From NCBI GenBank assembly GCA_019054805.1, contig JAHQIY010000006.1, positions 2,046,001 to 2,110,000 of the forward strand: a stretch of DNA of 64,000 nt, in the 5' to 3' direction. Below the pieces are notes generated by a model. The model was not told the DNA's origin. It was given only the letters and a program-made list of their open reading frames with translations, and did no database searches. Position 1 is the first letter of the stretch, and each line of letters begins with the position of its first letter. A program made the translations under genes and the position numbers. This document shows positions 1 through 11,033 of the stretch, in pieces. Origin of the DNA: Brachionus manjavacas. Lineage: Eukaryota; Rotifera; Eurotatoria; Ploima; Brachionidae.

Positions 1-3000
1 GCCTTTTCTAGCCTCAATGAAACAGACCAAACGTCAGTGGTAAACATATCACTATCTTTAATCTATGCTGTACACAATATTTATCAAAATAAAAATGACC
101 AACTAATTTTGGAAGAGAATGAAAAGTATTTAAACGACATTTCCCAAACTTTGTATGTTTTGACCTCGAGCTCGAGAGAATTCAATGAAAAATTTCACAG
201 TACCTCCGATAAATCAGTCGAGTCTATTCTTTCATTATTGCAAATTTTGTCCAGCTTAAACATTAATAAATCAATAAAAAATTCAGTAAAAAAACTATTA
301 AAAACATTGGTTTGCTTAAGCAAATTTCATGAGAATTGTGAGAGTAATTGGAAAAATGCTCAAGAGATACTTGAAAATCTTAAGAGTCATTTGGTGCCTT
401 TTGATGAAGAGTTGGACACAAAATGGTTCACATTTACGATTGAGCAAAATTTAACAAAAACTCAATCTTTCATTGATGAATCTTTTGATTTTTTGAAGCA
501 GTCCAAAAACCAGGAATCGGCAATAAAAATTGGCTTAAACTATTTGGATTATTTAGAAAGCGAAAATTTTATTTATGAAAGTGATATTTTGAAAGAATTT
601 TTTGAATTTGTTTACTATGTTGATGACGGAAATTCAAAGCATGAAATCGATCGCAAAAAAATACTTGAATTTTATGCTAAATTGTTAGCTCAAAAGTTAA
701 ATGGATCTACAGAATTGATCAACAAGTTAAACGAAGATGAAAAAAATCAAAAAACAATTTCTAGAATAAATAGAAAATTCGCTTTTATTAAACAAATATC
801 TTTGTTTTTAGGAAATTTTTTCGATAGGTCTATCGAATACTCGACTCTTTTTCACAGAAACCCAAATGGTTTAAATGTGCTGTTCAATTTCATCGACAAT
901 GATGTGTTGATGGATTTTTACATTAAAAGTGGTGATAGAAATGTGGAAGAAAACTATAATTGGATTGTTTCCGCATTGTACAATTTGAGTCGATTACAGC
1001 ATAAGTTCTTGGACGAATGGAATGCCCAAGATCCTGTTGATAAATGTCTGAAGTTTTTGGGAAAAGCGGGTAATAGCTTTAAATTGATTATTTATGTTCT
1101 TGTGGCAAATGTTGCCAGTGATGACCAAATCAAAACACTACCTGAGTTGAAAATGGCAATTGAAAATATCAGTGAGATTATAAGAGAATGTGCGGGTCTT
1201 CTAGATGGTGATAAAGAGATTTACAGAATTAAGGTAAATATATTTTGGCGACTAGTATTCATAAAATTTACCTCTGACATAAAGCTGACAGTTTCCAAAA
1301 GTAACTATATCGTCTTTTCAAGAGATAGTACAGAAAAAAATTCTCTCAGTCTTTTTATCATTAATTATCCAGTACCGTAGGCTAAAGAAGTTGATTTTTA
1401 AGGTTGCCTCTTAGACTAAAATATGTATTTTAACAAACAAATAGTAAGGATAAAGATAAAAATGGGTACAGTGTGTGAACAGTGTAAAGATTCTTTCAAA
1501 TCATAGAAGCTAAAACAAAAACACTAGCAGGAATTTTTGATTCCTAAAAGGGTCGATCATAGATCATTCTATTTTTTTTTCTTTCAACAATTTCAAAAGC
1601 TTCCATTGCAAAAATTCATACAATACAGAACAGAGCCTTAAGATCAAGATTTATGCCAGATATAAAGTCAGAAATCACAATCCGCTGATCCAGCAGTATG
1701 CAGAGAGAAGGATCTAAGAAAACTACTATTTGTATGCATTCACCTAACACTTCGATATTTCTTAAGTCTAGTCTTTATTTGAGCCAAAACTGTCACCATT
1801 TTCTCATATGTTTGAAATAAAATTGTATTAGGAAACAAACAATAAAAAAAATTCTTATTTTATTCACTTAACTTACTTGTTTATTCTAATTAAATTTTTT
1901 AATGTAATTTAAATAAACAAAAATTTCAAGGTGCGAAAGTACAAAGAATTAGCATTAAAAAAAAAGATAATTTTTACATTCATTAACTTTTTGTGATAAA
2001 TGAACAACATTTTAGGATGTAACAAAGGTTTTCAAAACCAAAAACAGATTTTCACTAACAAGAACTTGAAAAAACTTATTTTGCTTTTATAACCTTGGAA
2101 TTTCTTGTGTCGAAATTTTTTTTAAATTAATTTTTCCATTTTCCTAAATAAAACAAATACCTCATATCAGCTCATACCAGTTTAAGTAAATTAATAATGT
2201 CTTCCTGAAGATATAAAAATAAAAATAATCTTTACAAAATTTATAAAATTCAATCACACTTGTGAGGCGGGTTAATGAATGATAAAACAAGTATACTTTT
2301 GAATAGTTTATTAAATAATTGTTGAGCTCTAACAATTAATATATTTAGTGTAATCCTAAAATATCTCTCCTCAGCACTGAGAATGGAATCATTATGTATA
2401 CCTATGGATTAGTGTCAAGAACACGGGCTTATAATTAAGACAAGATGTAAGCTATTATGTAAATGTTTATATCAGCATCTAGAAGCGTCTATCTTCTGAG
2501 ATACGTGACAAGTGTATTAATTCTTACTTATCATTGCGCATCAGTTGAGAAGCTGATGATCAAGTGATACGTAGGGTGTATTACACACTTCTTCTTTTTC
2601 ATTATTACAATTATAACATAGAACAAATAAATAACAAAAACAATACAATGAAAGAATTATAATATAAAATTAACGGCGATAATAAACACAAAATATTAGA
2701 AATAATCGTACCGAAAATATTTGCAAACTAATCCATTGGGTTCTAGCGTAATGGGTGGGTTATAGCAGAGTCCTAGATACTGGGCTTGATTATTTACACA
2801 CCAGAACCAAATGGATTAGTTTGCAAGGATTTTTGAATGCTAGATACAAATGCTTTTGAAATAAAAAAAATCGAAATTTACTTTACAATAAATCAGTATA
2901 TGAATTTAAATTTAAAAATCGATTTTATCAATGGGTTGAGAAAATTATTTTATTTTTTTTGTAAGGCATATTACATTGAAATTATTTAAATTAAATCAAA

Positions 3001-4636
3001 GATTAGATTAATTAAATGAAAGGTAAATTTGAACAGAAATGATATTTTGATCGACTTCAAGATGCCAAATTATGCTAAAAAATTTTTTCATTAAAAAGGG
3101 ATATTCATCTTATCACATCAGCATTTAAATAGCAAAAAAAATTCAAATTATCAGGGACGAAAATTAATATAATTAAAATCTAATTTTTCATTTAAATTCA
3201 GGTTATAAGCCAAGTCAAACTTTGAATTAAATTTTTTTTAATTTAATTATTAAAATTTGTTAAACCAATCGTAGATCTTAATAAAAAAATATTCGAAATC
3301 ATCATAATCAAATCATTTTGTTCTTCTAAATCGCTCTTGGTGTGATTGAAATTTTATAGAAAGGTAAAATAGAAGAAAGTTTTAGTATAGAGAAGCTAAA
3401 ATATTTTTAGCACCCGAAAGTCCTCTATTAAAACTCGTAATGTAATGTTATTTTGAAAAAAATTTAGATACAAATTAACGAAAACGAAGAGCCTCAAGAA
3501 ATGCTTTGTTACCAAGATGATGATGGAATTTGGAATATAATGGAACTTTTGGAAGCACTTTATCATATGTCTGTTAACGACACAATAAAAAAAGATATAT
3601 ACGAAACTTACAATATGAAAGGTTGCCTCAAAAAACTGATAGTGAAAGCAAACAATATTGAAAAATCGTTCTCATTAAAGCTTTTATATCAGCTTTGTTT
3701 TGATAAAACAATTGTGAGTGATCTCGAAAGCGATCAAGAATTTTTGAACTATTTACATGAGCTTTCTAAAACAAACACTACAGATTTATTGAAAAAAAAT
3801 TGTGATGGTATTTTGTGGAAAATTTATGCTTCCCATCCAAAAGAAGAAAATCAACTTGAAAAAATTGAATGCTCTACTAAGCACATAATGATAAGTTATA
3901 ATGGCGAATCAAGGAAAACGTGCTTGGCAATAAAAGAGGAATTGGAAAAGAGAGGCTTTAAAATTTGGATAGATGTTGAGAATATTGCCGGTTCCAGTTT
4001 GGAATCGATGGCTAAGGCGATTGAAGAAAGCATTTGCATTTTAATGGGTATGACCGAAAAATACAAAATGAGTCCAAATTGTAGACTTGAAGCTGAATAC
4101 GCTGTTCAGCTTAATAAACCAATAATTCCATTAATTTTACAGAAAGGATATAAGCCGGATGGATGGTATTTTTTTTTTGTTCACAGTAAATGATGACTAA
4201 TTTTAAGCTCCTTAGGCTCGGAATCATTCTTGGAGCCAAAATATTTGTTAATTTTAACAAATATTCATTTGAAGAATGCATCAGACGAGTATTGGTAGAA
4301 TTGTCAAAAGTAAAAAATGATTTAGATAATGAAAAAGTAGATATTAAGCCAAATTTAAATGATAGTAGTAATAATAGCAATAGGAATGATTCAAAAAATA
4401 AAAAAATACTTTGGAACGAAAAAGAAGTTGAAAAATGGATAAATGAAAAAAATTTCAATAAGCATATAATGGACAATTTGAGGCCTTGTAATGGAAAAAT
4501 ATTGCACCAAATGTTCACAATGTTAGAGACGGTGCCTGAGTTTTTTTATTCAACAATTAGATCAGATTCAAATAATGAAGTGACACTCAGAGATTTGGCA
4601 GAATTTTCTTTTGAATTGAAACAACTTTTTAGTTAA
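1..4636 (+). CDS. TIR-domain protein with helical N-terminus and SAM-like C-terminus (5' incomplete)
   Basis: Three exons joined by GT-AG introns: <1..1233, 3468..4165 and 4216..4636. Introns are 2234 nt (phase 0) and 50 nt (splitting a Trp codon). The frame is open through the left window edge, so the true start lies outside. The visible product is 783 aa. Residues 1-540 are helix-rich and resemble ARM/HEAT-type arrays. A TIR domain spans about 549-680, with a KHIMISYN first strand, a GFKIWIDVENI box and a KPDGWLGIILG end that forms only after splicing. Glu619 in SPNCRLEAEYA falls where SARM1-type TIR domains carry the catalytic NADase glutamate (alignment by eye). Residues about 706-783 look like a SAM-like module. 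Role by family knowledge: NAD+ cleavage or TIR-TIR signalling. The TAA stop overlaps AATAAA at 4635..4640. The gene seems intact apart from the missing 5' end. Confidence 0.85.
2261..2585. mobile_element. candidate solo LTR in TIR-gene intron
   Basis: A 325-bp block begins TGTGAGGCGG, ends GTATTACA, and is flanked on both sides by the same 4 bp CACT (2257..2260 and 2586..2589). TG...CA ends with a 4-bp target duplication are the signature of an LTR left after recombination between the two LTRs of a Ty3-like element. Base composition is less AT-rich than the surrounding intron. No gag, pol or second LTR is visible, so the family is unassigned. Confidence 0.5.
2719..2826. repeat. 108-bp hairpin inside TIR-gene intron
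   Basis: Arms of about 24 nt (2719..2744, TTGCAAACTAATCCATTGGG and on; 2803..2826) are inverted repeats with one mismatch and enclose a 58-nt less AT-rich loop. It could be a tiny foldback element or a structured RNA. I see no target duplication and no tRNA fold. Confidence 0.5.
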
Positions 4637-5200
4637 TAAAGTAAAATTTTTTTGATTGAAAATATAAATATTTGGCTTGTTTGAATTTTTCAAAATATTT
4701 TATTTAAAATCACATTCTTAATTCTCGGAACAAGTTTGGTAGCTTAACTCTTCATGGTTTCCAGTAGGTTAATATCTTTCTTGGGGACCAGACGAAGGCG
4801 GCAAGAGAGAAAGGGTCATGCAAGTGTCGAAGGTTTGTTTTAGCTGATCGAGGATACTCGACACTCTGTTGACTTTTTTTCGAATGTGGTTAGTGAACTC
4901 CTGGAGCCGAAGTCTCCCATTTGTAGCTTAAACTCTGCGAAGTGGCTCTTGCCGAACCTGCTGAACTGCAACATTGAAAAGCATGCATCACTTGTTCGAC
5001 CACTCAGAAGGTCGCGTAGGGTGAGGTCGCTGTTGCTACGAATTATGGCGATAAGTTTTCTATCGTCGGCAAAAAATTGACAAGATGACTAACTGCCGCG
5101 AGTAAAAGCAATAAAAAGATGAGAAATATAAATCTTTTATTAGTTTATTTAGTTATTTAATGACCATTGAAATAAGGATTGAAAATTATTTTTCATAAAT
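4637..5200. other. intergenic DNA with one RT remnant
   Basis: The only structured content is the minus-strand reverse transcriptase relic at 4715..5100. The rest is AT-rich DNA without recognisable genes up to the start of the giant inverted repeat. Confidence 0.5.
4715..5100 (-). pseudogene. CR1/L2-like reverse transcriptase fragment
   Basis: On the minus strand, conceptual translation near 5082 reads FFADDRKLIAIIRN, the RT catalytic motif C (F/Y-A-D-D). Near 4720 it reads ATKLVPRIKN, the conserved block after the RT thumb of CR1/L2-type elements, preceded by a WSP/KKDINLLETM-like stretch. The blocks lie in different frames with stops and are closer together than in an intact ORF2, so this is a decayed, internally deleted fragment. 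It stands out as a GC-rich island. No 3' tail or target duplication is visible. Confidence 0.7.
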
Positions 5201-5636
5201 ATTAATCAACTTATGGACATTAAAAAATTTTTTGGTAACATAAAAAACTTTAAAAGAATGAAATTTTTTAATGAAAACTATAAAAACTATAAAGACATAA
5301 AAATTTTGGTTGCAAGCATTTTCGGTAGATATTAATTTGGAATGAATGATAAATTTAGATCATTATTCATTTTCAAATTAGAAAGTATTTGCGTAACAAA
5401 TTACATAAAAGGAATTAAATGATGTCAAAGAAATTAAAAATATTTGAGTCTATATTGTTTAAAAAAATCTTGCTTTGAAGTAAAATTAAAAAAAAAATTA
5501 TAGCAATAATTATCACTTCTTTACTTTAAACTTTCGTTGTGGACTCTAAGAGTAAAGCTCAAATTTCCTTTTTTCATTTAGAATCAAAGGAAGTAGCTTC
5601 CATTTGCTGAATGTTAGACTAATGGGCAATTTACTG

Positions 5637-5800
5637 TTATTATTCAATTATTCAATATTCAAATTTTTCAACCTTTTCAATTTTTATCAATATAAAAACC
5701 CCTTCAATTATTACAGTTTTTCAACTTTCTTCAACTTTCTTCAACTTTTTAAATTTTTCTTTTATTCAACTTATCAATTTTCAAATTCTTATTAATAGTT
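5637..5800. repeat. degenerate TTCAA-rich tract
   Basis: Dense, imperfect TTCAA/TTCAAC motifs. A related tract in opposite orientation lies at about 6505..6690 (GTTGAA/ATTGAA), so the two form a loose inverted pair about 0.7 kb apart. Both recur in the right arm (15630..15810 and 16500..16680). Open frames through them are low-complexity artefacts. Confidence 0.6.
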
Positions 5801-6773
5801 CAACTGTTCCCGTTTCGCTTAATTGAAACCAATAATTAATTTTAAAATTTTAAAATAAATTTTATTTATAGCTGTATTCTTTTCCAAACTAACGCATCTT
5901 TCTTCATTTAATCCTTGAAATAAACAAATAAAAAAGAAAATAAAGTGATCTTTTGTAAAATGTTTTACTGAGTGTTGATACATTTTTAAAAATCAATTAC
6001 TAATTAATTAATTATTATAAATTAAAAAAGCATTAATTATGAAAAAACCCTCACTCTTTTTGCTGAACCGAAATTCCTAAGCCAGGGTTCGCCCCGTACC
6101 TCTTTGAATTTATCTAAAATTTTGTTAAAACAATCTAATTTTAAAATAAACCTTAAATTGACTATGCGTCAATTAGGTTTCTTTAACTTACAATTTTTAT
6201 TGTTTTAAAAATTTATGTTAATAAACTGGGTTATTTTGATTGTTTCTAAATCAAAAAATGCTCTTAATCATAGTCCGCTACATATTTTATCTTTTTCATG
6301 CGTTTCATTAAATATTTTTTGTATTAATAAAGTTTTAAAATTTATTTATTTATTTATTTATTTATAGTATAACTTAAGGAAGTTTTCCTTCCCAAGGCTT
6401 TTATATTTTTATTTTTTTATCTATTTTTGTTTTTCGAGTCAAAAATAGATAAATACATAAAATTATAAAGATAAGAACAGAAGTTTTAAAATGAAATAAA
6501 AGAAAAATTGAATAGTTGAATTAGTTTTAAAAAAAGAATATTTGAAAAGCTGAAAGGTTGAAAAATTGAAAAATTGAATAATTGAAATAATTGAAGGGTT
6601 TTTTAGGGATAAGAATTGAAATAGTTGAGGAAAGTTGAAGAAAGTTATACATTTGGAATAGTTGAATTATTGAAATTTTTGTTTGACTCAAACAAGAAAA
6701 ATAATTTTACCATTAAAATATTAAGACCTGGAGGGAATTTTTAAGCCCAGTTGAATATTTAGACTACAGTATT

Positions 6774-7161
6774 GATATGACATGATGGTCGACGGTAAAT
6801 ATACGGATATTGTCTTCTTTGTAGCGCTTTTCTTTGAATTTTGTAGATTTTATTGTTTATTTAGCTTAGATAGCACAGTTAAATTGAATTTTTTTAAATG
6901 TAAAAGTTAATGACAGCTATCAGCTTAGAATCATTATTTTGGTAAAAAAAAAAAAATTTGTTTTTGCTTTTTTTTATCATCTTATTAATATAAAATAATG
7001 TGAATTTACGGAAATTTACGTAGTTTTCTTTTTATATAAGGTTAATAAAAATAATAAAATCAAAAAAATTCAAGGAAAATAGCTAAAAAGAAACATTTGT
7101 TGGCCCTTTTATAATTTGAAAAAGAAAAAAGCAACGTTATCGTTGACTATCATGTCATATC
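6774..7161. mobile_element. MITE-like element (left-arm copy)
   Basis: A 388-bp block bounded by imperfect 25-bp terminal inverted repeats starting GATATGACATGATGGTCGAC and ending GTTGACTATCATGTCATATC. It has no coding capacity. The mirror copy is at 15150..15539. The first 13 bp of the TIR are themselves partly palindromic (ATGACATGAT). No clear target duplication. Confidence 0.6.
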
Positions 7162-8160
7162 ATATTCAATGTATTCAATGCAAAAATTCGTTCAATTTGT
7201 AATTAACTTGAATTTAACAAATAAAATCCTATTTGATACCAATAAAATATCTGTCTTTCTTGCATTTGAGTTGCCATTAATGTCAAAGATACTGAATGAG
7301 GTGGTTCAGACACATCTAAATGTGAAAGATGTCATTTATTTATTCATTCGTTTAATTTATTTATTTGTCTTTATTAACCGAGCTTATACCTTAAAAATTG
7401 AATTTTTGTAACAAAATAATAATTCTGATAATTCTGATAAACTTTTCAAGCACGCATACTTATCAATAAGGAACACTTTGCTAAGATAATTTTGGATGCG
7501 GAAAAACATTTCTAAAATTTATACAAAATTCACTTTTTAAATATATGTGCCTTTTTAAGTTATTATTTAGATTCAATTTTTTAAAGAAAATACTCATTTA
7601 AATCTCTCTCATCTTTAAGTCAAAAACATTACTTATGAAAAAAAAGAAAAAAAAGTCCGTACTTTGACTTTTTTATTTGAAAACTTGAAATTTTTCTAAC
7701 AAAGCATAAAATAAAATTATAGATACACGCTATTAGCCTGTATCTGGTTAAAAAAAAGTGTAAAGATAAAAATTTACATTTGTATTTTCAAAATATTCAA
7801 GTCTAAATATTAAAAAGATAAAAAGAATTCAGTGGCTTAATCAACTACATGAAAAAAAGGAAAAATAAGAAAACTGTGCTTATTAAGATATTTTAATAGA
7901 AAAATTAATCTGCCATCATTAAATTTATTTGTTTCAGCTGAACAAGATCAAAAACTAAAAATCAAGCTAATTGATTTTTTTTAATAGAATTTATAGTAAG
8001 ATTTTGTTGCATTTTAAAAATTGAAAAAAAAATCAATTAAGTTGGATTAGGAATAATAAAAATTGAGAATATGAATAAGAACTGATTTTTCAAACAATTT
8101 TATTCAAATAAAGGCCTAAATTTAAAAAAATGAAGAGAATACAAGGATATTCGACATTTT

Positions 8161-8457
8161 TCACCATGAGGCAGCAGTAGAACCACATCCCAAGTTTAAT
8201 GGTGCAGCAGTATTCCAATGTCCCAAGTTAAGTGGAGCATCAGTTAACGGAAGAGTGTTCAAATGATTGTAAGCTAATGGAGCAGCAGTCAATGAAAGAG
8301 TATTCCAATTGTTGTAAGCGAGTGGAGCAGCACTCAAAGGCAAAGTATTCCAATTGTTGTAAGCGAGTGGAGCAGCACTCAAAGGCAAAGTATTCCAATG
8401 GTTCCAGGCAAGTGGAGCAGTAGCCAATGGAGCAGTCAATGATAATCCACAAGTCAT
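8161..8457 (-). CDS. 15-residue tandem-repeat protein, 98 aa (copy A)
   Basis: Small intact single-exon gene of a nine-member family in this window. The protein starts MTCGLSLTAPLA and carries four 15-residue units (A-P-L-A-W/Y-N-x-W/L-N-T-L-P/S-L-S/T-A/D). It ends with two shorter A-P-L-N-x-G units and C-G-S-T-A-A-S-W. It lacks Lys, Arg, Glu, Gln, Phe, Ile and Val, has two Cys, and is rich in Trp, Asn, Ala, Leu and Pro. I see no charged n-region or typical signal peptide. Minus-strand TATAAATA at 8542..8535 lies 78-85 bp upstream of the ATG, followed by a conserved ATCATCAAACATTC leader. AATAAA lies about 60 bp past the stop. It is divergent from copy B. Function is unknown: such uncharged, Trp/Asn-rich repeats recall structural, eggshell or adhesive proteins, but that is only an analogy. 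Confidence 0.8.
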   Translation of the reverse strand: MTCGLSLTAPLATAPLAWNHWNTLPLSAAPLAYNNWNTLPLSAAPLAYNNWNTLSLTAAPLAYNHLNTLPLTDAPLNLGHWNTAAPLNLGCGSTAASW

Positions 8458-8845
8458 TTTTAAGTTTATTTAAGTTTCTTTAAAATAAAAGTTGAATTCT
8501 AAATGAATGTTTGATGATTTTTTTTAATTCTCAGTATTTATATGCTTTGGTATTGCTTTGTTTACAAAATACATCATTTTATGTCAATAATATAATTTGA
8601 TTTATTTCTTTTAAAAACAATCAAATATTGCCTAATTCTTTATTTTAAACAACAAATATTTGGAAATTATTGGATCTTATCATTTTTTATTCAATAGAAT
8701 AAGGCCTATTGAAATCAATTTTAATTAATTATTTTTGGAATTAAATCTTGGGGATATAAATATTACAAATTTTCAAAAAAAAAATCATCAAACATTCATT
8801 TAGAATTCAACTTTTATTTAAAGAAACCCAAACAAACCAAAAAAA
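8458..8845. promoter_or_regulatory. bidirectional promoter of repeat-protein pair A/B
   Basis: 388 bp between two divergent ATGs. TATTTATA at 8535..8542 serves the minus gene and TATAAATA at 8755..8762 the plus gene. Both TATA boxes are followed by an A/T run and the same conserved leader (ATCATCAAACATTCATTTAG and on). The middle carries AATAGGCC- and CAAATATT-containing blocks repeated in the other pairs. Function as a shared promoter is inferred from layout. Confidence 0.65.
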
Positions 8846-9097
8846 ATGACTTGTGGATTATCATTGACTGCTCCATTAGCTGCTACTCCACTTGCCTGGA
8901 ACCATTGGAATACTTTGCCTTTGAGTGCTGCTCCACTCGCTTACAACAATTGGAATACTCTTCCTTTGAGTGCTGCTCCACTAGCTTACAATCATTTGAA
9001 CACTCTTCCATTAACTGATGCTCCACTCAACTGGGGACACTGGAACACTGCTGCACCATTAAACTTGGGATGTGGTTCTACTTCTGCTTTATGGTAG
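8846..9097 (+). CDS. 15-residue tandem-repeat protein, 83 aa (copy B)
   Basis: Same family as copy A but with three full 15-residue units; the 15-residue length difference is exactly one unit. N-terminus MTCGLSLTAPLAATPLAWNH; C-terminus ends S-A-L-W rather than A-S-W. TATAAATA at 8755..8762 and the shared leader precede the ATG. The 3' flank (AATTCCGAAGAATCATTTAA and on, AATAAAGGC) differs from that of copy A and matches copy F at 29157 and on. Copies thus come with two alternative 3' ends. Intact; function unknown. Confidence 0.8.
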   Translation: MTCGLSLTAPLAATPLAWNHWNTLPLSAAPLAYNNWNTLPLSAAPLAYNHLNTLPLTDAPLNWGHWNTAAPLNLGCGSTSALW

Positions 9098-10020
9098 ATT
9101 TTTTAATTCCGAAGAATCATTTAACTTTTTTAACTTTCTTACAAAAAATTGAATCAAAATAAAGGCTTTTAAAAAAGAAATTCAATAATCAATTTTTAAA
9201 ATACTTTTTCTAAGTTCTTTTTATTATAATGAAATTCTAGCTATGTAGAAGTTAATGTGTTTTTTTCCTGAGACTGATCAAAAAAGTTACAAAACCTTCT
9301 TTATTGTTTAATATCAATGAATCATGTTATAAATGCTCTACATTAACTAAATGATCTGGATTGAGTCATCGCACTCATTTCCGCATCCAAAATTATCTTG
9401 GCAAAGAGTTCCTTATTGATAAATATGTGTGCTTGAAAAATTTCCAAATTATCTAAATTATTATTTTGTTACAAAAATTCAAACAAGAAAAGTAATTATA
9501 ACTTAAAAATATTCTTGTTTAAATTCAATTCCTTTTTTTTTACTAAAATGACTTTTCCTGCGCCATTTTATTTCGAGCCTTATTTAATGAAATAAAGTTT
9601 TCGAAATTGAACTATTAGCTTACCGTAATTGCTCGATTTTAGTTACATGTCGCTAAAGTTGGATATACGGATATAGTGACATGTTCGTTTTGTCGAAAAA
9701 GACCTAAAAATGACAATTTTTACAAAATTTAGTATCTGAGTTAGCGTAATGACACAGTTGTCAAAAAAATTTTACATATGGTTTAAGAATTGTAAATTAT
9801 GATTAAAAAAGTTTTGTTTTGATAGATTTATTCTTTTTGAATACTTATAACAACATAAATTACAGTGCCCGAGATTAAGTTGTGACATCAATCATCCGAT
9901 ATCATTTAATATCATTTTTTTAAATTTTCCTCATATCAGCTGATATCAGATAATATAATGTCAATTAAAATTTGAATTTCTTTTTGTAAAAATATGTAAA
10001 TAATTTTTTTTCCCTGATAT
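9098..10020. other. spacer of the giant inverted repeat, no gene seen
   Basis: About 330 bp of 3' flank shared with copy F (29157..29422). Then about 110 bp related to 14809..14910 (TCCGCATCCAAAATTATCTT). Then AT-rich sequence containing a short palindrome ATATCAGCTGATAT near 9934. No coding sequence supported. Confidence 0.5.
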
Positions 10021-10024
10021 TAAG

Positions 10025-10679
10025 AAATATTTTTCATGGTACTCGAAATTTTGATGGACAAATTGCATTGAATATTCAAAGACATAAATTTATTAGACAT
10101 AATGTAAGAGAACTTGCGCTTAAAACAGAAAATTCTGATGTTAAATTTTTTAATATAAAAAATAATGTAGAAGAAAATATTCTTTTATTCCCGTAGAGAT
10201 TAAAAATTCTTGAAATGAATCAAACTGAGCGAAATTTAATTCTGGAACTGTATTCAAAAAAAAGTGACGAGATTTTAAATATGGAAAGTATTTTGTATAG
10301 TAATAGAGCATTAATTCAAGGTAGAGAATATCATGCTTTTAATTATGACGAAAAGTTTGATTCAACAATTTCTCATACAATAGAGTATAGTGAAAGAGAA
10401 CATCGAAAAAAAATTTTTGGAAGGATTTTAAAATTCATACAAGTTAGAGAAAATCAATTTTTCCTTGCAAAAAGATATCTCCAGGTAAATAAAGACTCAT
10501 TTTTTAAAAAACTATCAATTGAATGCGCTAAGTATATTGATAAATTTTTTCAAATTGTCGAACTAACCGATGATTCATTCTTGGTTGATTTTTTAAACAT
10601 TGAACGGCGCTGTATTGTAATGAATTGGGATAGACAAATGGTCATGTCAATGATTGATGATTTAGAAGAAATTGACTAA
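10025..10679 (+). CDS. unrecognised small gene, probably two or more exons
   Basis: The longest open frame starts at ATG 10215 and codes 154 aa (MNQTERNLILEL...), mostly charged and helical, with no motif I recognise. The same frame continues upstream with good coding character (GTRNFDGQIALNIQRH) back to about 10025, broken only by TAG at 10194. A GTAAGAG donor at 10104 and a CCGTAG acceptor ending at 10196 would remove that stop as a 93-nt phase-0 intron, joining RHN to RLKILEMNQ. A further AG acceptor at 10023..10024 may begin this exon, so the true start may lie farther upstream. It lies in the spacer between inverted-repeat arms. It may be a gene fragment carried there, or a relic with a nonsense codon. 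AATAAA-like sequence follows at about 10852. Confidence 0.45.
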
Positions 10680-11033
10680 AAAAATTCAAGAGTTATAAAT
10701 TTTCAATTTAATTTGACTTGACTTAATTTAATTTTACTTTATTTTTGTTTTTTTTAAAAATAATACTAAAAGATTGAAAATTTATGGATAAAAACGAAAA
10801 AAATTTATAAATGTAAGCTAAATTTTTTCTTATATTAATTTCAGAGAAAAAAAATAAAGCCTTTTAGAAATTATCATAAAACAGTGCTAAACGTAATGTT
10901 ATGATGCGTTTATACCAATCAAAACTTAAACGCGTTTACACGTAAAGAAACAAGCGTTTATTTTTTTCGGGATATAAAAACGGTCATTAAAACATTGTTT
11001 AAAGGTTATTAAATTTTTTTTTTGTACAGTCAA

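Larger units (their letters stand above)
5201..9097 (+). repeat. left arm of giant inverted repeat
   Basis: This sequence is the reverse complement of 13217..17103. Paired positions sum to 22304-22314 throughout (for example 5604 with 16703, 8161 with 14152, 8846 with 13468). Three mirrored open frames translate identically in both arms. Only scattered substitutions and homopolymer length changes are visible, so identity is about 98-99% by eye. The outer boundary is the ATTAATCAAC at 5201. The inner similarity fades at about 9078, within the last codons of the 8846..9097 gene. The arm holds two 15-residue-repeat protein genes, a MITE-like element, TTCAA-rich tracts and a (TTTA)n run at 6341..6365. 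Confidence 0.9.

Noticed and set aside
6047..6115. GC-rich GGGTTCGCCCCGTACC block (mirror near 16200) as a tRNA or tRNA-derived SINE
   Set aside because: It resembles a B box, but no A box, acceptor stem or cloverleaf could be built on either strand.
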